A stretch of DNA of 64,000 bases from Verticillium longisporum (taxonomy: Eukaryota; Ascomycota; Sordariomycetes; Glomerellales; Plectosphaerellaceae): positions 2,542,001 through 2,606,000 of the forward strand of contig JAETXT010000011.1 in the NCBI GenBank assembly GCA_019188255.1, given 5' to 3'. Below are positions 36,856 to 49,623 of the stretch, one piece after another (the stretch's first letter is position 1; each line of letters opens with the position of its first letter). A model generated the notes under the pieces. It searched no databases and was not told the DNA's origin. It saw only the letters and a list, made by a program, of their open reading frames with translations. A program made the translations under genes and the position numbers.

Positions 36856-38001
36856 TTAAGACGACCCTTCTTTCATCCCAAACAACCTCCGCAAGCTCCG
36901 ACTCTTGTGTGGTGTCTTGACCCCAACATTTGGGTCCAGCAGTGGTTGAGGGTGAGCTGTCGCCGGCCGTTGCTCTCTCACCGGTGGAGGCTCTCGCGTC
37001 GGTGCTGGCGGCACCCCGACCGACGTCGCCTTTTTATGGGTTGGCGGCGCTGCGGATGGCGGCGGTGGGAATGGTGAGTATCCTCCCGTGACGCGCTTCG
37101 ATGCGCTGCCACTTCGATCCCTGCTGTACCGTGTCTCCCTGCTGCGGGCCCGTGGTCGTGTCTCACCCTCACGCGGCCTGTCCATTGATAATTTGTTCGG
37201 TCGCTGGCCTTCCCTCCTCGGCGCCTCAAAGGATCGCATCGCCGGCTCCAGCACGGGCTCCTGCTTCATGAGCTCCGCAACATGTCTTGGCTCCAGCTGC
37301 TCCCGCGGCGCCTCCAGCAGCTCTTCGCACACGGCACGCTCTTCGTCACCACAGACCACGACGTACCACCGAATGTCCTCGCCCTTTTGCAGCTGGTCCC
37401 GCAGCTTCTCGAGCCACCCAGCCTTCTTTCCTGAGGTGGCCCCCTTCTTATGCCCTGCTTTGCCGTTGTTGAAGTCGTCACTGCTCGCCGCCGCCATGGC
37501 CCTGCCGCCGCCCGAGTCCCGCCCCATGCGCTCCTCGTAGCCGGCTATCTCCTCGACCACCGACACGCTGAGGTCGACCCGGACGACGTGGTCCGCGACA
37601 AAGGCGTACGGCCGACTGACGCTGGTCAGATCCGTCGGGTCGTACTCCTCCAACAGCTTGACGGCGCTCCACGAATTGAGCAGCACGTCGTCTTCCTCCG
37701 GCGGCACCGGCGGCGGAGGTTTGGCGAAGGGGTCGGGGGCGTCATTGTGAGCTTGCGAACCGTTGCGGCGTTTCGAGGAGCCAGTGGCAGCAGCGGATTT
37801 CTTGCGCTGCTGGCGGTCGTCGCTGGCCGGGCGGGCCTCGGGGAGAAAGTCAAAGTTCGTGTAGAAGGACTCGAGAATGGCATTGGAGGACTCGGGGCCA
37901 ATGATCCACTCGGGGGCGGCGTCGTCGATGTTCTGGACAACGACGTAGACGCGGATGCTCGGACGATGCCAACGGAAGCCGTGGCAGAGGTAGGTCGGCA
38001 T
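36856..38001 (-). CDS. Conserved fungal protein of unknown function (381 aa)
   Basis: Single exon, 381 residues, start MPTYLCHGFRWHRPSIRVYV. The N-terminal 60 residues (HGFRWHRPSIRVYVVVQNID, DDAAPEWIIGPESS) look structured and, from memory, are well conserved in Sordariomycete hypothetical proteins. A proline-rich acidic linker (PPPPVPPEEDD) separates a second folded-looking block, SWSAVKLLEEYDP to AGYEERMG, and a third, KAGWLEKLRDQLQKGEDIRW then YVVVCGDEERA. The last 130 residues are Arg/Pro/Ser-rich and probably disordered, ending in a basic stretch (KTPHKSRSLRRLFGMKEG) that could be a nuclear signal or amphipathic anchor. No membrane helix or signal peptide. Function unknown. No frame damage. 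Confidence 0.8.
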   Translation of the reverse strand: MPTYLCHGFRWHRPSIRVYVVVQNIDDAAPEWIIGPESSNAILESFYTNFDFLPEARPASDDRQQRKKSAAATGSSKRRNGSQAHNDAPDPFAKPPPPVPPEEDDVLLNSWSAVKLLEEYDPTDLTSVSRPYAFVADHVVRVDLSVSVVEEIAGYEERMGRDSGGGRAMAAASSDDFNNGKAGHKKGATSGKKAGWLEKLRDQLQKGEDIRWYVVVCGDEERAVCEELLEAPREQLEPRHVAELMKQEPVLEPAMRSFEAPRREGQRPNKLSMDRPREGETRPRARSRETRYSRDRSGSASKRVTGGYSPFPPPPSAAPPTHKKATSVGVPPAPTREPPPVREQRPATAHPQPLLDPNVGVKTPHKSRSLRRLFGMKEGSS

Positions 38002-39566
38002 AGTTGGTCAAAAGCTGTACGGCAGCACGCTGAGGGATCTTGAGGGGAACACTGCGAAACATGAAAGTACAAGAATCTCTCACTTCCCTCGACAGACCAA
38101 GATGCGGTCGGGCCTGAATATCCAAGCGAGGTGGGCTACTCCAGGTTGATGGTCAGGTCAGGTGGAATGATGGCTTTGACCATGTTACGATTGAGACGCA
38201 AACGGCGGGTGCCACTGTGGCCGGTGGAGATAGGACCACGGGCCAGGAACAACAACATGGTCCTCCAGAAAATGCCAATCGACCTACTCGACTGAGTTCG
38301 AGTGGCTCTGGGCATGAAAAGAAGAAAAAGGAAACAAAGGAATTGAGTGCAAACGAAACCCTGTACAGGTTTCACGTCGCGAACCGATGCGTACCTATTC
38401 AAGCTCGGGTGGTTCCGAGTGGAGTCACCCTGAGATGACATAAGCGAAATGCTGCGAGCTAGCCTCCAAGTGGATGACTCAGCGAGTTCACAGCACCAAC
38501 ATCGGGCTACCCCCCCTGCCAGTCTGGTTGGCCCTCCTGCCTTGATACTTGGCACAGCCCTGTCGACTTCATATGTCTTCCTGCAGCTCTCAGCTCGTCG
38601 TCAATCCCTGCCTAGCATTTGGAATCAGCATCAAGGAAACTGGAGCCGCGATTGCAGGCACACTCCGTGATGAGGATCAAAGAGTGCATGAATCTGTTGA
38701 TCATCATCCCCCCTTCCCTCGAGACCCTGCTCATCACGCCGAGTGCTGAATGGAGGCCACCACTACAAGGGCGTGATACACAGCATCTGTTGTAATTAGA
38801 AGCAATCCTTTTGCGACGAATCAACCCAGGCCGAGCTCTCAGCGCTGACAGGGTCAAGGGGCTCACACTCAGGCTACGTTCTTCTTCACCACCTCAGACG
38901 AGCGTGCGTGACACTCTTCACTCAAGGCTGAGACCATGCGGTGATACCATCCTCTGCTGCCGCTTGGATCAGCTGCCACTGGAACACGATGGAGAACGCC
39001 AAAGCCGGGCGAGTCGACTGGGTACCACAACCCACCGTACAGCTGCGGCAGCCCAGCGGCGCAGACAAAAGGACCTCCGGTGTGCGTCTTCTTCGACGTC
39101 ATCGGCCGGTTCTCACCACATTGGTCCCCCGTGGAGAGGCGGCAAATCGCGCGGCCTAGACCTCTGTAGGATACAGCCCCCAGCAAAGTGCAACCCGAAG
39201 GATTGCTATGCCTGTGAAAATAGAAGCCTTGCCACCAGGCCTGTTACACCAAAACGGCTTGCCTCCTCCGTTCGGCCACTCACATTATCAGCTCTCGGCC
39301 CCCAATGCAACACATCCCCGTCCGAGTCTAAATCAAGCTTTCAATTGACATGCAGTCTTTCCCGGCTGCGAGCCAAAATTGCAAAGGATAGCCGCCGAGC
39401 ATGGATCGATCTCGCGCTTGTTACTCGTGGTCGCCCGTCACTCTGCTAAAGCACGATGGTACCCGTTGTTGTTTAAATCTTTAGGGATCCTGCCGCGGCC
39501 TTTTCTTCTGATCCTTTGTGTCGACAAATCCCAAACCGCCAACTTGTTCGACCACCAGTGCACATC
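38002..39566. other. Divergent intergenic region (about 1.6 kb)
   Basis: Upstream DNA of the unknown gene (-) and of the single-pass membrane protein (+). Frames at 38136-38555 (-) and 38811-39449 (+) lack protein-like features, and the latter opens with a non-ATG codon. No gene is seen. Confidence 0.55.
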
Positions 39567-40513
39567 ATGGCCTCTTACCAGAATGCGAACAATGCCCCCG
39601 AGGTAGTACAGCAAAGCATACCTGAGGTGTACTACCCTCAGTCGGATGGATATCCCCAGTCGGCTGTCTATCCTCAGTCAGCCGTCTCGCCTTCGTATCA
39701 CTCCCATTCACAGGCACCAGATGCCACAGGCTTGCCTATCAAACCCGAGTCGGTAACGCTTCATCCCGGATACACACCATCGCCCGTTAGCGATCATCAC
39801 TCACAAGTGACGAGTCCGAAAGCGAAAAGGACCTTTTGCGGCTGCACCATCTTCGTCCTCATCTTGTCCATCATCATCGCCGCCTTGTCCGCTGCCGTCA
39901 TTGGACTTGCCGTAGGGACAGGTATCCAGACGAACCGTGCCAACGATGCGAATGAGAAGTTGAACGCGCTCTCTGCCGAAGCAGCTGCCGCAGGGCCGGT
40001 AACGAAGACTGTGACCGTGTCTGAAGCTGTGCCGACGGAGACGAGCTTCTCGGCCATCACTCACAGCTGCTCGGACGAAAAAGACGAGACGTCAGGAACA
40101 GATTATACCACTCACTGTATGCCTCCTGCCCTCAAAGGGAACCCGGCGGCAAAAATGCTGACGCTCGTGGGACAGTCTCTGACAAGGTGACCTTTACCAT
40201 GTTCTGCAACTCCAATGCGCCGCCTTATGCTCCCCTTTTGGCGCTCGCTGTGCCCGACTTTGACCGATGCATGGACGCTTGTGCTTCGTACACCAAGTAC
40301 ATCAAGGAGACCTTCGAGTCCGATTCTGACAGTGTCAACGCGACGTGCACAGCTGTCAGCTTCGTTCCCGGGTGGACGTCCAAGGAGGCGGCCGTTGACG
40401 CAAACGCCGAAGGCAACTGTTTTCTCAAGTCGGGTCAGCAGAGGAGATCGGCCCTCGAGCCAGTGAAGCCTGGACCAGGCGAAACGCATGCGGCTATTCT
40501 ATCAGACTCTTGA
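39567..40513 (+). CDS. Single-pass membrane protein with Cys-containing outer domain
   Basis: Two exons, 39567-40116 and 40176-40513, with a 59-nt intron (GTATGC..GGACAG, branch CTGAC), encode 295 residues. Residues 1-85 are disordered and carry imperfect repeats of a Y/GYPQS motif (GYPQSAVYPQSAVSP). A basic patch (SPKAKR) precedes one strong membrane helix at about 93-118 (TIFVLILSIIIAALSAAVIG), followed by a short helical stalk. The C-terminal domain has spaced cysteines (SCSDE, MFCNSN, DRCMDACASYT, NATCTAV, GNCFLK) and at least one N-glycosylation sequon (NATC), so it probably faces the cell exterior or a lumen. This matches a widespread class of fungal membrane proteins whose role is unknown to me; a cell-wall sensor-like topology is possible but inferred. 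Splicing is needed, because the unspliced frame ends at 40190. Confidence 0.8.
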
Positions 40514-42586
40514 GCTGCTTGAAACGGGTGATTCAAGGTACAGGGCAGTGCCCACCGAAAGGCAGCTGCTTCAATAATTTCGGGGCCGGCATGCCGGTAC
40601 TGGGACACTGAGGGTCGCTGGGCATGGCCGGGGGCCGGGCACCAAAGGTTGGCGTACTGGCGCGGCTGGAATCTAGGGTCTCGTCTCTTTCATATCTGGT
40701 GTTCGTTACGACTTGTTCGGAGCGATCTTCTCTTCTACATTTGATTTGCTGGGGGGCTTCCGGCTTGGCGATCCCCGTATATATTTTTTTTGGGCCGGCA
40801 GCGCGGCCTTGGCGGACTTTTTTTACCACATGGTTGATGTAAGACTTGGGAAGATAGGGTCAGCAGAAGAGTCCACCCGAAACATGTATACGTTCCGACT
40901 TCGGCTGTCTCGAGCGAATAGCCTCCGAATGAACCGCAAATGGCCGCCTTGAGACGCTCAGCATCGACGCAAGGTGCGAGTAGAGCGCAATTGAGCATCT
41001 CCGTCTGCTGTCTGGCAAGCATGAGGAAAGTCGAGGCCAGGCACCTGTGTCCCAATCACGACGGATGACGAGTGCAGCTGTGGATGATCACACGTCGGCA
41101 CCTGAATAATTTTTGCGGCAGTGGCTTCACAGGGCAAGTCACTGTCAGCCCGGGTTCCTGTGTTTTGCCGCATGACAGAGAATGGAGATGGCTTTCTCTC
41201 TCTCGACGAGAGTCTGGACCATGGGATCTGCGAGGAGGATTGCAATATCACCAGAGACAGCACAGCAAAGTCATGCTCTCTCCTCCGTAAGCACAATGGG
41301 GGGGATGTCACCCTCCTCTGGGACTTCAGTTGAGCGAGCAAGCTCCCTATTGGGACGGGTTTCGCTATACCGTACGCGCCGCTAGTCAGCGATACTGTCC
41401 CACACCGACCCTTCGGTCACACGCGACACACCTGGAAGCAGAGGAGCAGCACCGGGGAACAGGCAGAATGAATGATAGACCCATGCCCACACGGGCTGCA
41501 GAAGTGGCGGGCCAATGTTCTCTCGCGCAAGTTAGCCCGCTGAAACCCAGCCACGCCATGCTGCTGGCGTTCTGGAAACGGTGCCGGTCATCGGCCATCG
41601 CCCGCCTTCCGAGTAACACGGGCTACCGCTGGTGGGGGTACCGATGGTTATGAGCCTGAGCCTGGCGACGAATGTTGAACAGCATTGTTGTAAGCGTCGA
41701 GGGCCATCTCGGCGCCAGAGCAAGACTCGATCGAGAGGCACGTTGACATAGAATATCGTTCAATTCAAGGAGAGGCCCAGGCCCATGGGACTCGGTTTCG
41801 ATGCACGACAACAGAGGAACCCTGACCACTCTTTATCCGCAGAGACCTGGCCACCAGGTCCCTAACGAATGATGGCGATTGACTGACAGAACCCCCCACC
41901 CCCCCCCTGGCGACTCCGCACAGTTCGCTCACGCACCAGAGATGCACCGTCGCATGGAACGGCGGGAGAAGGGAGGGGCGCCTCTTTCGATTTCGACATG
42001 GCCCCATATTTTTTTGACATGAAGGGCGCGCGCATGTCAATTGCGCTCCATGCGACTTGCAGGTCCGGCTGGCGAGCAGACGCACTAGTCCTTTCGCTAC
42101 AGCAGCTTTTGGCTGTCCTTGGTCTCTAAGGGAATGGCTCCGAACCACCGGGAAGCGGAGCGAACGCTTGCCGCTTTCTGGTCCGTACCATATCATCTCA
42201 TCTGAGCAGAGTGAACGAGGGGTGTTGCTCGTATGAATAAAGCAACTGCTAGGACTGTGTGACTCTTTCCTCACAATCTCGAGTCCCGCACCTTCCCTTT
42301 TCTTCTCTCACCACCATCACCATCACCATCATCCTCCTCCTGCTCCTCCTCGCTCGTCCCACTCATGCTTCACGCATCCTCATCGGTCATCGAGGTTGTC
42401 AGCATTGACATCTGACGACGCCCTTGACCCAAACCACAACGACATCCCGACCCTGCATGGTCCCCGGCGCACCTCGTCGTTTGGTTTTAGTCACCCTCCG
42501 CGGAGGCGCGCCTTTCCTGTCAACCTAGATTTGACATCCGCCCTTCCAAGTACACGAGGAGTACAAGCAGGAGAGTACAAATCGAC
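40514..42586. other. Long intergenic region (about 2 kb)
   Basis: Separates the membrane-protein gene from the homeodomain gene, both on the plus strand. The last 300 bp are C/T-rich with CACCAT/CCTCCT repeats (42310-42350), typical of a fungal 5' leader. The minus-strand frame at 41765-42274 and the short frames around 41000-41650 look random. No gene is seen. Confidence 0.55.
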
Positions 42587-45500
42587 ATGGACGAATTCGT
42601 CGACTGGGACAAGGCTGGTGACAACGTCGGCATGCTGCTCGACGACACCGGCCCTTTGCCTCCTTCCCCCTCAGAGCCCATCCCCACCAACATCGCCGAC
42701 CAAGACATTGATCTTATGTTGGCCAATGTCGACGATGATGACTTTAGCTTCTGGGCCCTCCAACACTTTTCCGAGGCTGGCCAGGAAGGCCAAGACGCAC
42801 CTCTAGGGTCTGCTTCCGCCGCCTCCGCCTTCCAGATGGACCTGTCCGCCGGTCCCGTCCCCGAGCCTGATCAGCTTCCTAACCCCTTGCCAGACTTCTT
42901 CTGGTACAGACCTGCCGTGCCATGCACGTCATGCTCCCGCAGCGGCCTCGAGTGCAAGAGGATCCGCGAGGGTGAGTACAAGGGCTTCTGCACCTCCTGC
43001 GTTGCTCTCTGGTGCCCTTGCAGCTTCGCACTGTCAGTGCCGGCGAACAACTGGTCCAACGATCTCTCCGAGGACCCCGTGGTCACCAATGACAAAGATG
43101 TTCCTTCCTCTCAGAGTCTGCTGAAGGCCTCACTGTCCTCCGCGCCTCTGGAGATGGCGCCTCCTCCCATTGTGCCGCCTGTTCACGAGAACACGGCCGC
43201 CGCCGCTGCGGGAGCTGCTGTGCCAAACAAGAACAGTCCTCCCCCTAAGATCGGTGCTCGTTTCTCGCGAGAATCGGTCAAAATTCTGAAGACGTGGCTT
43301 TCTGGTCACAACCGTCATCCGTACCCCAGCGACGAAGAGAAGGAGATGCTTCAGCGTCAGACCGGTCTCAACAAGACGCAGATCACAAACTGGCTCGCCA
43401 ATGCCCGTCGCCGCGGCAAAATCCAACCGCCCAGGTCAACGTCCCCGGCCACGCACACCCTGTATGCCGGAGCTGTCGATATCCCCCGGCGGCCCGGCAC
43501 ACCGGCCTTTGACAAGAGCATCGCCAACAAGAACCCCCTCGAACGTTGGGTCGACTCCCCGCCTGATAACGAACCGGCCTCCGTTACAGCCATTGCCAGG
43601 GCCGTGGCGTCCAATTCGGACATGTCTTCGGGCTCGGGCTTGAACAGCCCTCACAGCTTTGCCTTCACCGACGACGGCTCGGGTCGTTCTCTGGTCGACT
43701 ATTCTTCGACGAGCAGTGTTGGCACTTCCAGCGGCGGATCTTTCGCCTCTGTTTATTCGCATGCCTCCCGAGGCTCCTTCGGCTCCTTCAGCTCCATGCA
43801 GATCCGCGGTCGTCGACGCCGCAGGAGGCGCGCTGCCCCTCAGCGTGGTCCCGACGACAAGACAAACCTGGCGGCGCCGTTCAAGACTTTCCAGTGTACA
43901 TTCTGTACCGAGACGTTCCGGACAAAGCACGACTGGCAAAGGCATGAAAAGTCGCTACACCTGTCTCTCGAGCGATGGGTATGCGCACCCAACGGACCAC
44001 GCGCCCTCAATCCGGCAACCAACCAGGTCAGCTGCGTTTACTGTGGCGAGGTCGACCCGGATAACGAGCACATCGAGAGCCACAACCACACGACGTGCCA
44101 GGAGCGCTCACTTGAAGAGCGCACCTTTTACCGGAAGGACCACCTCAACCAACACTTGAGACTCGTGCACAACGTCAAGTTCATGGACTGGTGCATGAAG
44201 ACGTGGAAGGTGGCGACGCCGGAGATCAGGTCACGGTGCGGTTTCTGTGGCATCATAATGGATAACTGGTCCATTCGTGTAGACCATCTCGCCGAGCACT
44301 TCAAAACGGGTAACACCATGGCTGACTGGAAGGGTGATTGGGGTTTTGAGGCACCCGTCCTCGACATGGTCGAGAACTCGATCCCGCCTTGTATGAGACC
44401 CCTTCGATATCCCGTAGACCAGCTTGCAGCGTCTAACTTTTGAACTTTTTTTCTTGTGCAACAGATCTTATTGACCATGAACGGAACACGCCATTTCCCT
44501 ACGTAGCGGGCGGCTCGCCGCCCGAGTCACCAAGGAGTGCCTACGAATTAATCAAGATGGAGCTCGCTTTCTTCATGATGAATCACGAGGACAAGACGGG
44601 GCCCTGCCCAACGACGACGAGATGTTGCTCGAAGCATGCAGAATCATTTTCGCCAGCGAAGTGTTATCGCTACAGGGCATCGACTCCAACTTCTCCTGGC
44701 TCAGGGACCTCTTCATGTCGTCCCCAGAGGTCGCACGCCAGGCGCAGTTCGGACCTCTCCGTTCGGCAATTGAGAACAGGCTTTCAATCTTGAAGATTAA
44801 CGGCAAGGACAACTTGTTCGAGGCCTGTCCTCTTGAGAAGCAGCTCAGGGACTTTGTCTCGAGCAGGACGTTACTCGGATTGACCCCCATCGACGACGAG
44901 CTACAGGTCGAGGCGTGCTGCATCGTCGGACGCATTGAGGAGGCATCAACGACGCCGTCAGATTTCATCGCCAACTGGCTTGTTCGGTTCATCAACTCAT
45001 CGACTGGTTGGCTCGCCAACTTCCGGCAGCGAGCCCACCTACCGCGGACGGAGGACATCAAGAATGCCTACTTCCGGTCTACGGACACGACCAAGATCGA
45101 TTCCACAATCCACATCTACAGCCGCTTAGAGACGTCTCTTAGCGAGTACATGGAGGACCAGCGGGTGTTGGGCATCGAACCGACCGATGAAGACCTGCAG
45201 CGTCGGGCTCGCATCATCATATACGAGTTCGACGACGGCTGGAACCAGACGGCCGCCGACAGCCTCGTCTGGCTCACTGCCTTCCGCGAGCGCCACCCGC
45301 CTGGAGGCAGCTCCTCTCAGACGCAGGATTCTCTGATGCTCAATGCCAGCGAGCCCGCACTGATTGTGCTCGGCCTACAGCAGCAGCTTCACGCACCGCA
45401 GGCGGACACGCAGACAGCAACATCACCGCCGCAGCCGAGCTTCTCAGCGGCGAGCCGCGAATTCGTGTCCTCGCCGCCGCGATCGAAGCACATGGGCGGA

Positions 45501-46334
45501 GCGACTTGCATGAACGACTCGAATCGATTCCGAAGGCTGGCGCGTGAGCTGAGGCGATTCGTCACACAAACGACGTCGCCGAACAATCCGAACCAGCACG
45601 TGCCCTCAGATCAGGAGCTACAGCACCAGGCGCGGTGGATCATGTACGATGAGTGAGTAACACGCCTCCCGCATACCCGATCTTTGGCAGTCCGACAAGT
45701 GTACTGACCTGTTTTCAGCGACGACCCGTGGAACCAGACCCCCGCGGACAATGCCGAGTGGCTTCAGCGCTTCAAGCGTGACGCCGGCCTGCTGGCGGCA
45801 GCCTCGCCCCTTGACCCGAACCAAAACGTGGTCCCTAGCCGCACAATGGCCGAGGCGGCGGCATCGAGCTGCCCCTTCAACCCCAAGATTGATTTCTCGA
45901 CACCCTTCAGCACGAGCACGACCCTCGCAGGGACGAGCCCGTCATCGACCGGCCAAGGCACTCGCGACCAAGCTGTGGCGGACGCCTTCTTCGCGACCTT
46001 TGACACGCGTCACGCGCGGCCTGGTACCATTTTCTGCGCGCGCGAACTAGAGGACTCTCTGGTTGGGTTCGTGCATTCAGAAGCGGCGGCCGGGCGAGAA
46101 TTTCCAAGGGACGAGGCTCTCAGGGCCAAGGCGCGAGAGGTCATGGGAGCCGTGAGGACGGCGGCAGACGACGAGACGCTGCTGGGCAAGTTCAAGGCTT
46201 GGGTCGTCGCTGAGATTGCGGGGGAGGGCGAGCAGCAGAGGCAGGCTTTCACGGACGCCGAGATCGAAGGCATGCTTGCTGAGATGGAGATGGAGTACGG
46301 CGGGGAGATCGGAGGGGGAGCTTCTCTGCTGTGA
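42587..46334 (+). CDS. TALE homeodomain / C2H2 zinc-finger transcription factor
   Basis: Three exons, 42587-44390, 44465-45652 and 45719-46334 (introns of 74 and 66 nt), encode 1,202 residues after compensating one missing G at 44598-44601. Order: acidic N-terminus; a Cys-rich block at about 110-147 ([23 protein letters not shown]) recalling a zinc cluster; a TALE-type homeodomain at about 223-275 ([37 protein letters not shown]); Ser/Gly-rich linker; Arg tract ([10 protein letters not shown]); a C2H2 finger at about 434 ([22 protein letters not shown]) and further Cys/His pairs to about 570 ([24 protein letters not shown]). The remainder, about 602-1202, contains four or five degenerate helical repeats with a D-x-WNQT-x-ADS/NxxWLxxF core. 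Expected role: nuclear DNA binding. Homeodomain plus C2H2 factors are known in filamentous ascomycetes; target genes are unknown. Confidence 0.9.
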
Positions 46335-47133
46335 GGTGACATTGCGAGGTGTTAGGGGTGTTCTCAGGAGAAATCGCTTTGGAGTTTGGGGTTTTCCATT
46401 TCACTCGATCCTAAAACAGGGGTTGTTCATATGATATCCGACGAGCTTAAGACTGACAATACCACATTATTTGAGTTTAGTTAAAGTTTGCATTTGTGCT
46501 ATCATCGGACTTGGTTTCGCGAAAAAGAGTCGGCACTTGGCGCGGCGGAGCATTGGGCTCCCCATACCGTTCGCGTCTTCAAGATCACTAATAAGGTAGG
46601 TACCTCAGATGGACAGGTGACTTTCTACAACAGTGACAGCCCCCCTAACCCATGAACGACGACGATCAGAGAAAAGGCTGGCCGCTCAACTTGTGACGAA
46701 AGTAGCCCTCAGCTGGTGAGAAGGGACTTTGGAGTGGTTGCAGTAAGGAGGAGCCGCAACGCGACGAAGAGCGATGGGCTTCGAATAAATGTTAAGAAGA
46801 TACCTGGAAGCCAAAGAGAATACCGCCTGCGAGAAGGTCACTCGTTATCCGTTATGCTAAGGCGACATGCTGTGCCACACTCCCGACGCCCCACCCTGAG
46901 CTGACAGCACCAGGCACCGGGCGCCGGACCCTCCATCTCGCTATCTCCCGGGGCGAGGGCGACGGCCTTTAAATAAGGCGCGGCCTCTTTTCTGATGCCC
47001 CAACTCTCAACATGCTTGGCTGTTATACTCGCATGGCAGCATAACCCACAATACCCAATCACACACTTGACCCTGCTGCCCAGATAAAGTGCAGCGAAGA
47101 ACACAGCAGCATCTCCGGGTACCTAAACGTGCC
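46335..47133. other. Intergenic, promoter of the bZIP-like gene
   Basis: Holds the 3' end of the homeodomain gene (AT-rich at 46430-46500) and the promoter of the next gene, including a GGTAGGTACCT element at about 46595-46605. No gene is seen. Confidence 0.55.
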
Positions 47134-48381
47134 ATGGGGTCGACGAGTGTGGATACCGTAGCTCAGAGCAGCAACGCGACGTACAACCGCCCCAAGACGC
47201 GGCAGAGGGTGCACAAAGCGCCGCCTGTGCTTGACGTGCCCGATATTGACGAGGATGCGGCCGAGAGAAAGAGGGTGCTCAATGTGCTGGCACAGCGGCG
47301 GTACCGTGAGTTTACGATGCCGACCCGGCCATGCCTGTTTGGGGAGAGGCCTATCCAAAGGGTGACCTGTGACTTACACGAAATTTCAGGGGAACGAAAA
47401 CGAGAGGCGAGGACCAAAAGCAAGGACTCGAAGCCGCGAGACGACCTTTCCACTGTCGATGGTATCCGGCCAGCCTCTTCATCCCATCCAGATGGATCCG
47501 CTTCATCAGTGTCCCCGTCGGATGCGCCTCGGACAAGCGTTCCACCCAACGACCTTCTGCTGACGTCTGACCTGGATCTTGACCTGGAGATGCCGTGGGA
47601 CCCGGTATCTCTCGAGCCTACCTCCGTTTCAACACTCGCAGAGACATTCCCATGCGTGCCTTTTGAGACGATCATGTGGGACTCCCTCTCCCCCCCATCG
47701 TCTTCCTCCCCGGCCGGCTCCTCGTCGGGCTTCTCCTCCAACTTGATATCCAACAGCACCGCCATCTCCTCCAGCAACCGCTCCAACCTCGGCACCCCGG
47801 CTACATCCTCTCCCGGCGAGCCCTTTGCACCGCCGGTCCCCGTCGACGACTTTACCGACCGCTACCTGCTCCCCATGGCCGACCTGACCCTCCTCCGCGC
47901 CTTCCTCAGCATAGCGGACCGTCTCGGCTGCGCCTCGGAACTTTGGTCGCCGACGTCCAACTCGCCCTTTAACAAGGGCGGCGGCACGCCAGCGGCCCTG
48001 CTGCCGCCCAGCTTTCGCCCGACGCCGACCCAGGTGCAGCTGCCGCACCACCCGATGCTCGACTTTCTGCCGTGGCCGTCGGTGCGCGACCGCATCATCA
48101 GCATCTTCAACATGCCCGAGGCGATGCGGCCGCCCGGCGCGCGCGACGCGCTGGCGCCCATCAAGTTCGCCTACGACCTCGAGGACGAGGCCGAGGGCGT
48201 GCGCATCTGGGGCGGCGACCCGTACGACGCGACCGGGTGGGAGGTCGGCCAGACGTTCTTCGAGCGGTGGTGGTTCATCTTTGACAGGGACGTTGTGGCG
48301 CAGAGCAACCGGCTCAGGGAGATTCGGGGCGCTGCGCGGCTGCACTTGAGGGGGCCGCGGGTCGAGGAGCTGGGAGGGTGA
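47134..48381 (+). CDS. bZIP-like transcription factor with DUF3425 C-terminus
   Basis: Two exons, 47134-47305 and 47390-48381, with an 84-nt intron; 387 residues. The intron length is a multiple of three and stays open, so an unspliced reading is possible, but splicing joins LNVLAQRRYR to ERKREARTKSK and restores the bZIP basic region (N-x-x-A-Q-R-x-x-R). No clear leucine heptad follows the basic region; Ser/Pro-rich sequence starts almost at once. The C-terminal 170 residues match the DUF3425 type found in many fungal bZIP proteins: LPHHPMLDFLPWPSVRDRII, then WEVGQTFFERWWFIFDRDVV. A Ser-rich, acidic middle (LTSDLDLDLEMPWDP) may be an activation region. Expected to be nuclear; targets unknown. 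I chose the ATG at 47134 (MGSTSVDTVAQ) because the frame upstream has no other ATG. Confidence 0.85.
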   Translation: MGSTSVDTVAQSSNATYNRPKTRQRVHKAPPVLDVPDIDEDAAERKRVLNVLAQRRYREFTMPTRPCLFGERPIQRVTCDLHEISGERKREARTKSKDSKPRDDLSTVDGIRPASSSHPDGSASSVSPSDAPRTSVPPNDLLLTSDLDLDLEMPWDPVSLEPTSVSTLAETFPCVPFETIMWDSLSPPSSSSPAGSSSGFSSNLISNSTAISSSNRSNLGTPATSSPGEPFAPPVPVDDFTDRYLLPMADLTLLRAFLSIADRLGCASELWSPTSNSPFNKGGGTPAALLPPSFRPTPTQVQLPHHPMLDFLPWPSVRDRIISIFNMPEAMRPPGARDALAPIKFAYDLEDEAEGVRIWGGDPYDATGWEVGQTFFERWWFIFDRDVVAQSNRLREIRGAARLHLRGPRVEELGG

Positions 48382-49623
48382 TGGAGCTCTAGATGTGCTG
48401 CCGTGTGTTTTAATGATAATGATGAATACCCCCCCGCCCCCTGATGCAAGAGCATCTTGCAGACCAGCTGCTGTCAGCTGCAAATCGGCAGTGGGAGGAA
48501 CCCCCACGTCAGAAGAACCCTGAAGACCAATCTGGGGGGGGGGGCGGTGAGTGGTATTCTGCCGGGGCGGAGGGGCAGTGACGGAGGGGTAAATGATGCT
48601 TGGAAAGCGGGGCAGGCGGGCATCAATGATTGCACTTGCCAGTCAGTGTCACAGCGAACCTAGACTTGCTTTGCCTGCGAAGAAACGGAAAACATGGCAG
48701 GCCCCGCTCTGCTTTTCACGCTGAGAAATGAAAGACGCCGATTCCCCGACGTCTGAGTCAGAGCAGGGCATGTGTTCGTCACGCAGATCGTGAACTCTCG
48801 GGAGCCCGGGCGATGAAGATGAGCCGTCATGCCCAAACACACCGCCTCGTCCTCGAGGGCCACACGCTTGAGTTTCAACGGGTGACCAGAAAAAAAAGTA
48901 CGGGCAAACAAACGACAACCCCTCGGGCAGGCTCCAGACGTGCATCTCAGGAAGGAGAAACTCGCGGGGCAAAGAAGGGACACAGGCGGGGCAGCGGGGC
49001 AGACGTGGCTGCACGTTCAACCAATGGTCACGACGCCATATTCGGAGGCGTGAGTGGGCCGGTGTGGGCAGGCACGACCGATGTGGTATTGGCAGCATCC
49101 ACACCGGCGCCGATACGCCTCTCCACCCCAACGCCTCCCCAGTAGCTGCCTCAAATTCTTACCTCACGTCGACTTGCTTGTGCCTGTGCGTCCTTCTGTC
49201 TCCCCCCCCTTGACACCATTCTGTTTGTTCTAGAGCATCGCGAGAAAGTACATCGCCGGTGCTTCAACTTCTGTTTCGAGCACCATTGGCACTTTCGTCT
49301 TGTAGATTGCCAAGTGAGTCACCACCACCGCTACCGTTGCCCGCTGCCCGCTCTATGATGCCCTCTCACACCCCTCCTTCACCTTGGGCGCCTTTTTTTC
49401 GGGCTGCTTCACCACTCATTGTCCCCCCCCCCCCTGAAATACCAATCGCCTCCTAAACCCAACTGTCGCTCTTTTCACAGCCGCGGCATTTTTTTTTTGC
49501 AAAACCACATTGCTAACCCTCCCCGACAGCCTTTTGGAACGGCCTTTTGCCGCTTCCACCCCTCCTCCACCTTGTTCCCGATAATACCTCTTCCCACGAG
49601 TACCACCCAACCCCACCGCCACT
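48382..49623. other. Intergenic, MTHFR promoter
   Basis: Contains a G run at about 48534-48543, pyrimidine-rich leader sequence from 49190, and runs of 12 C (49423-49434) and 10 T (about 49489-49498) close to the MTHFR start. The minus-strand frame at 48649-49131 looks random. No gene is seen. Confidence 0.55.
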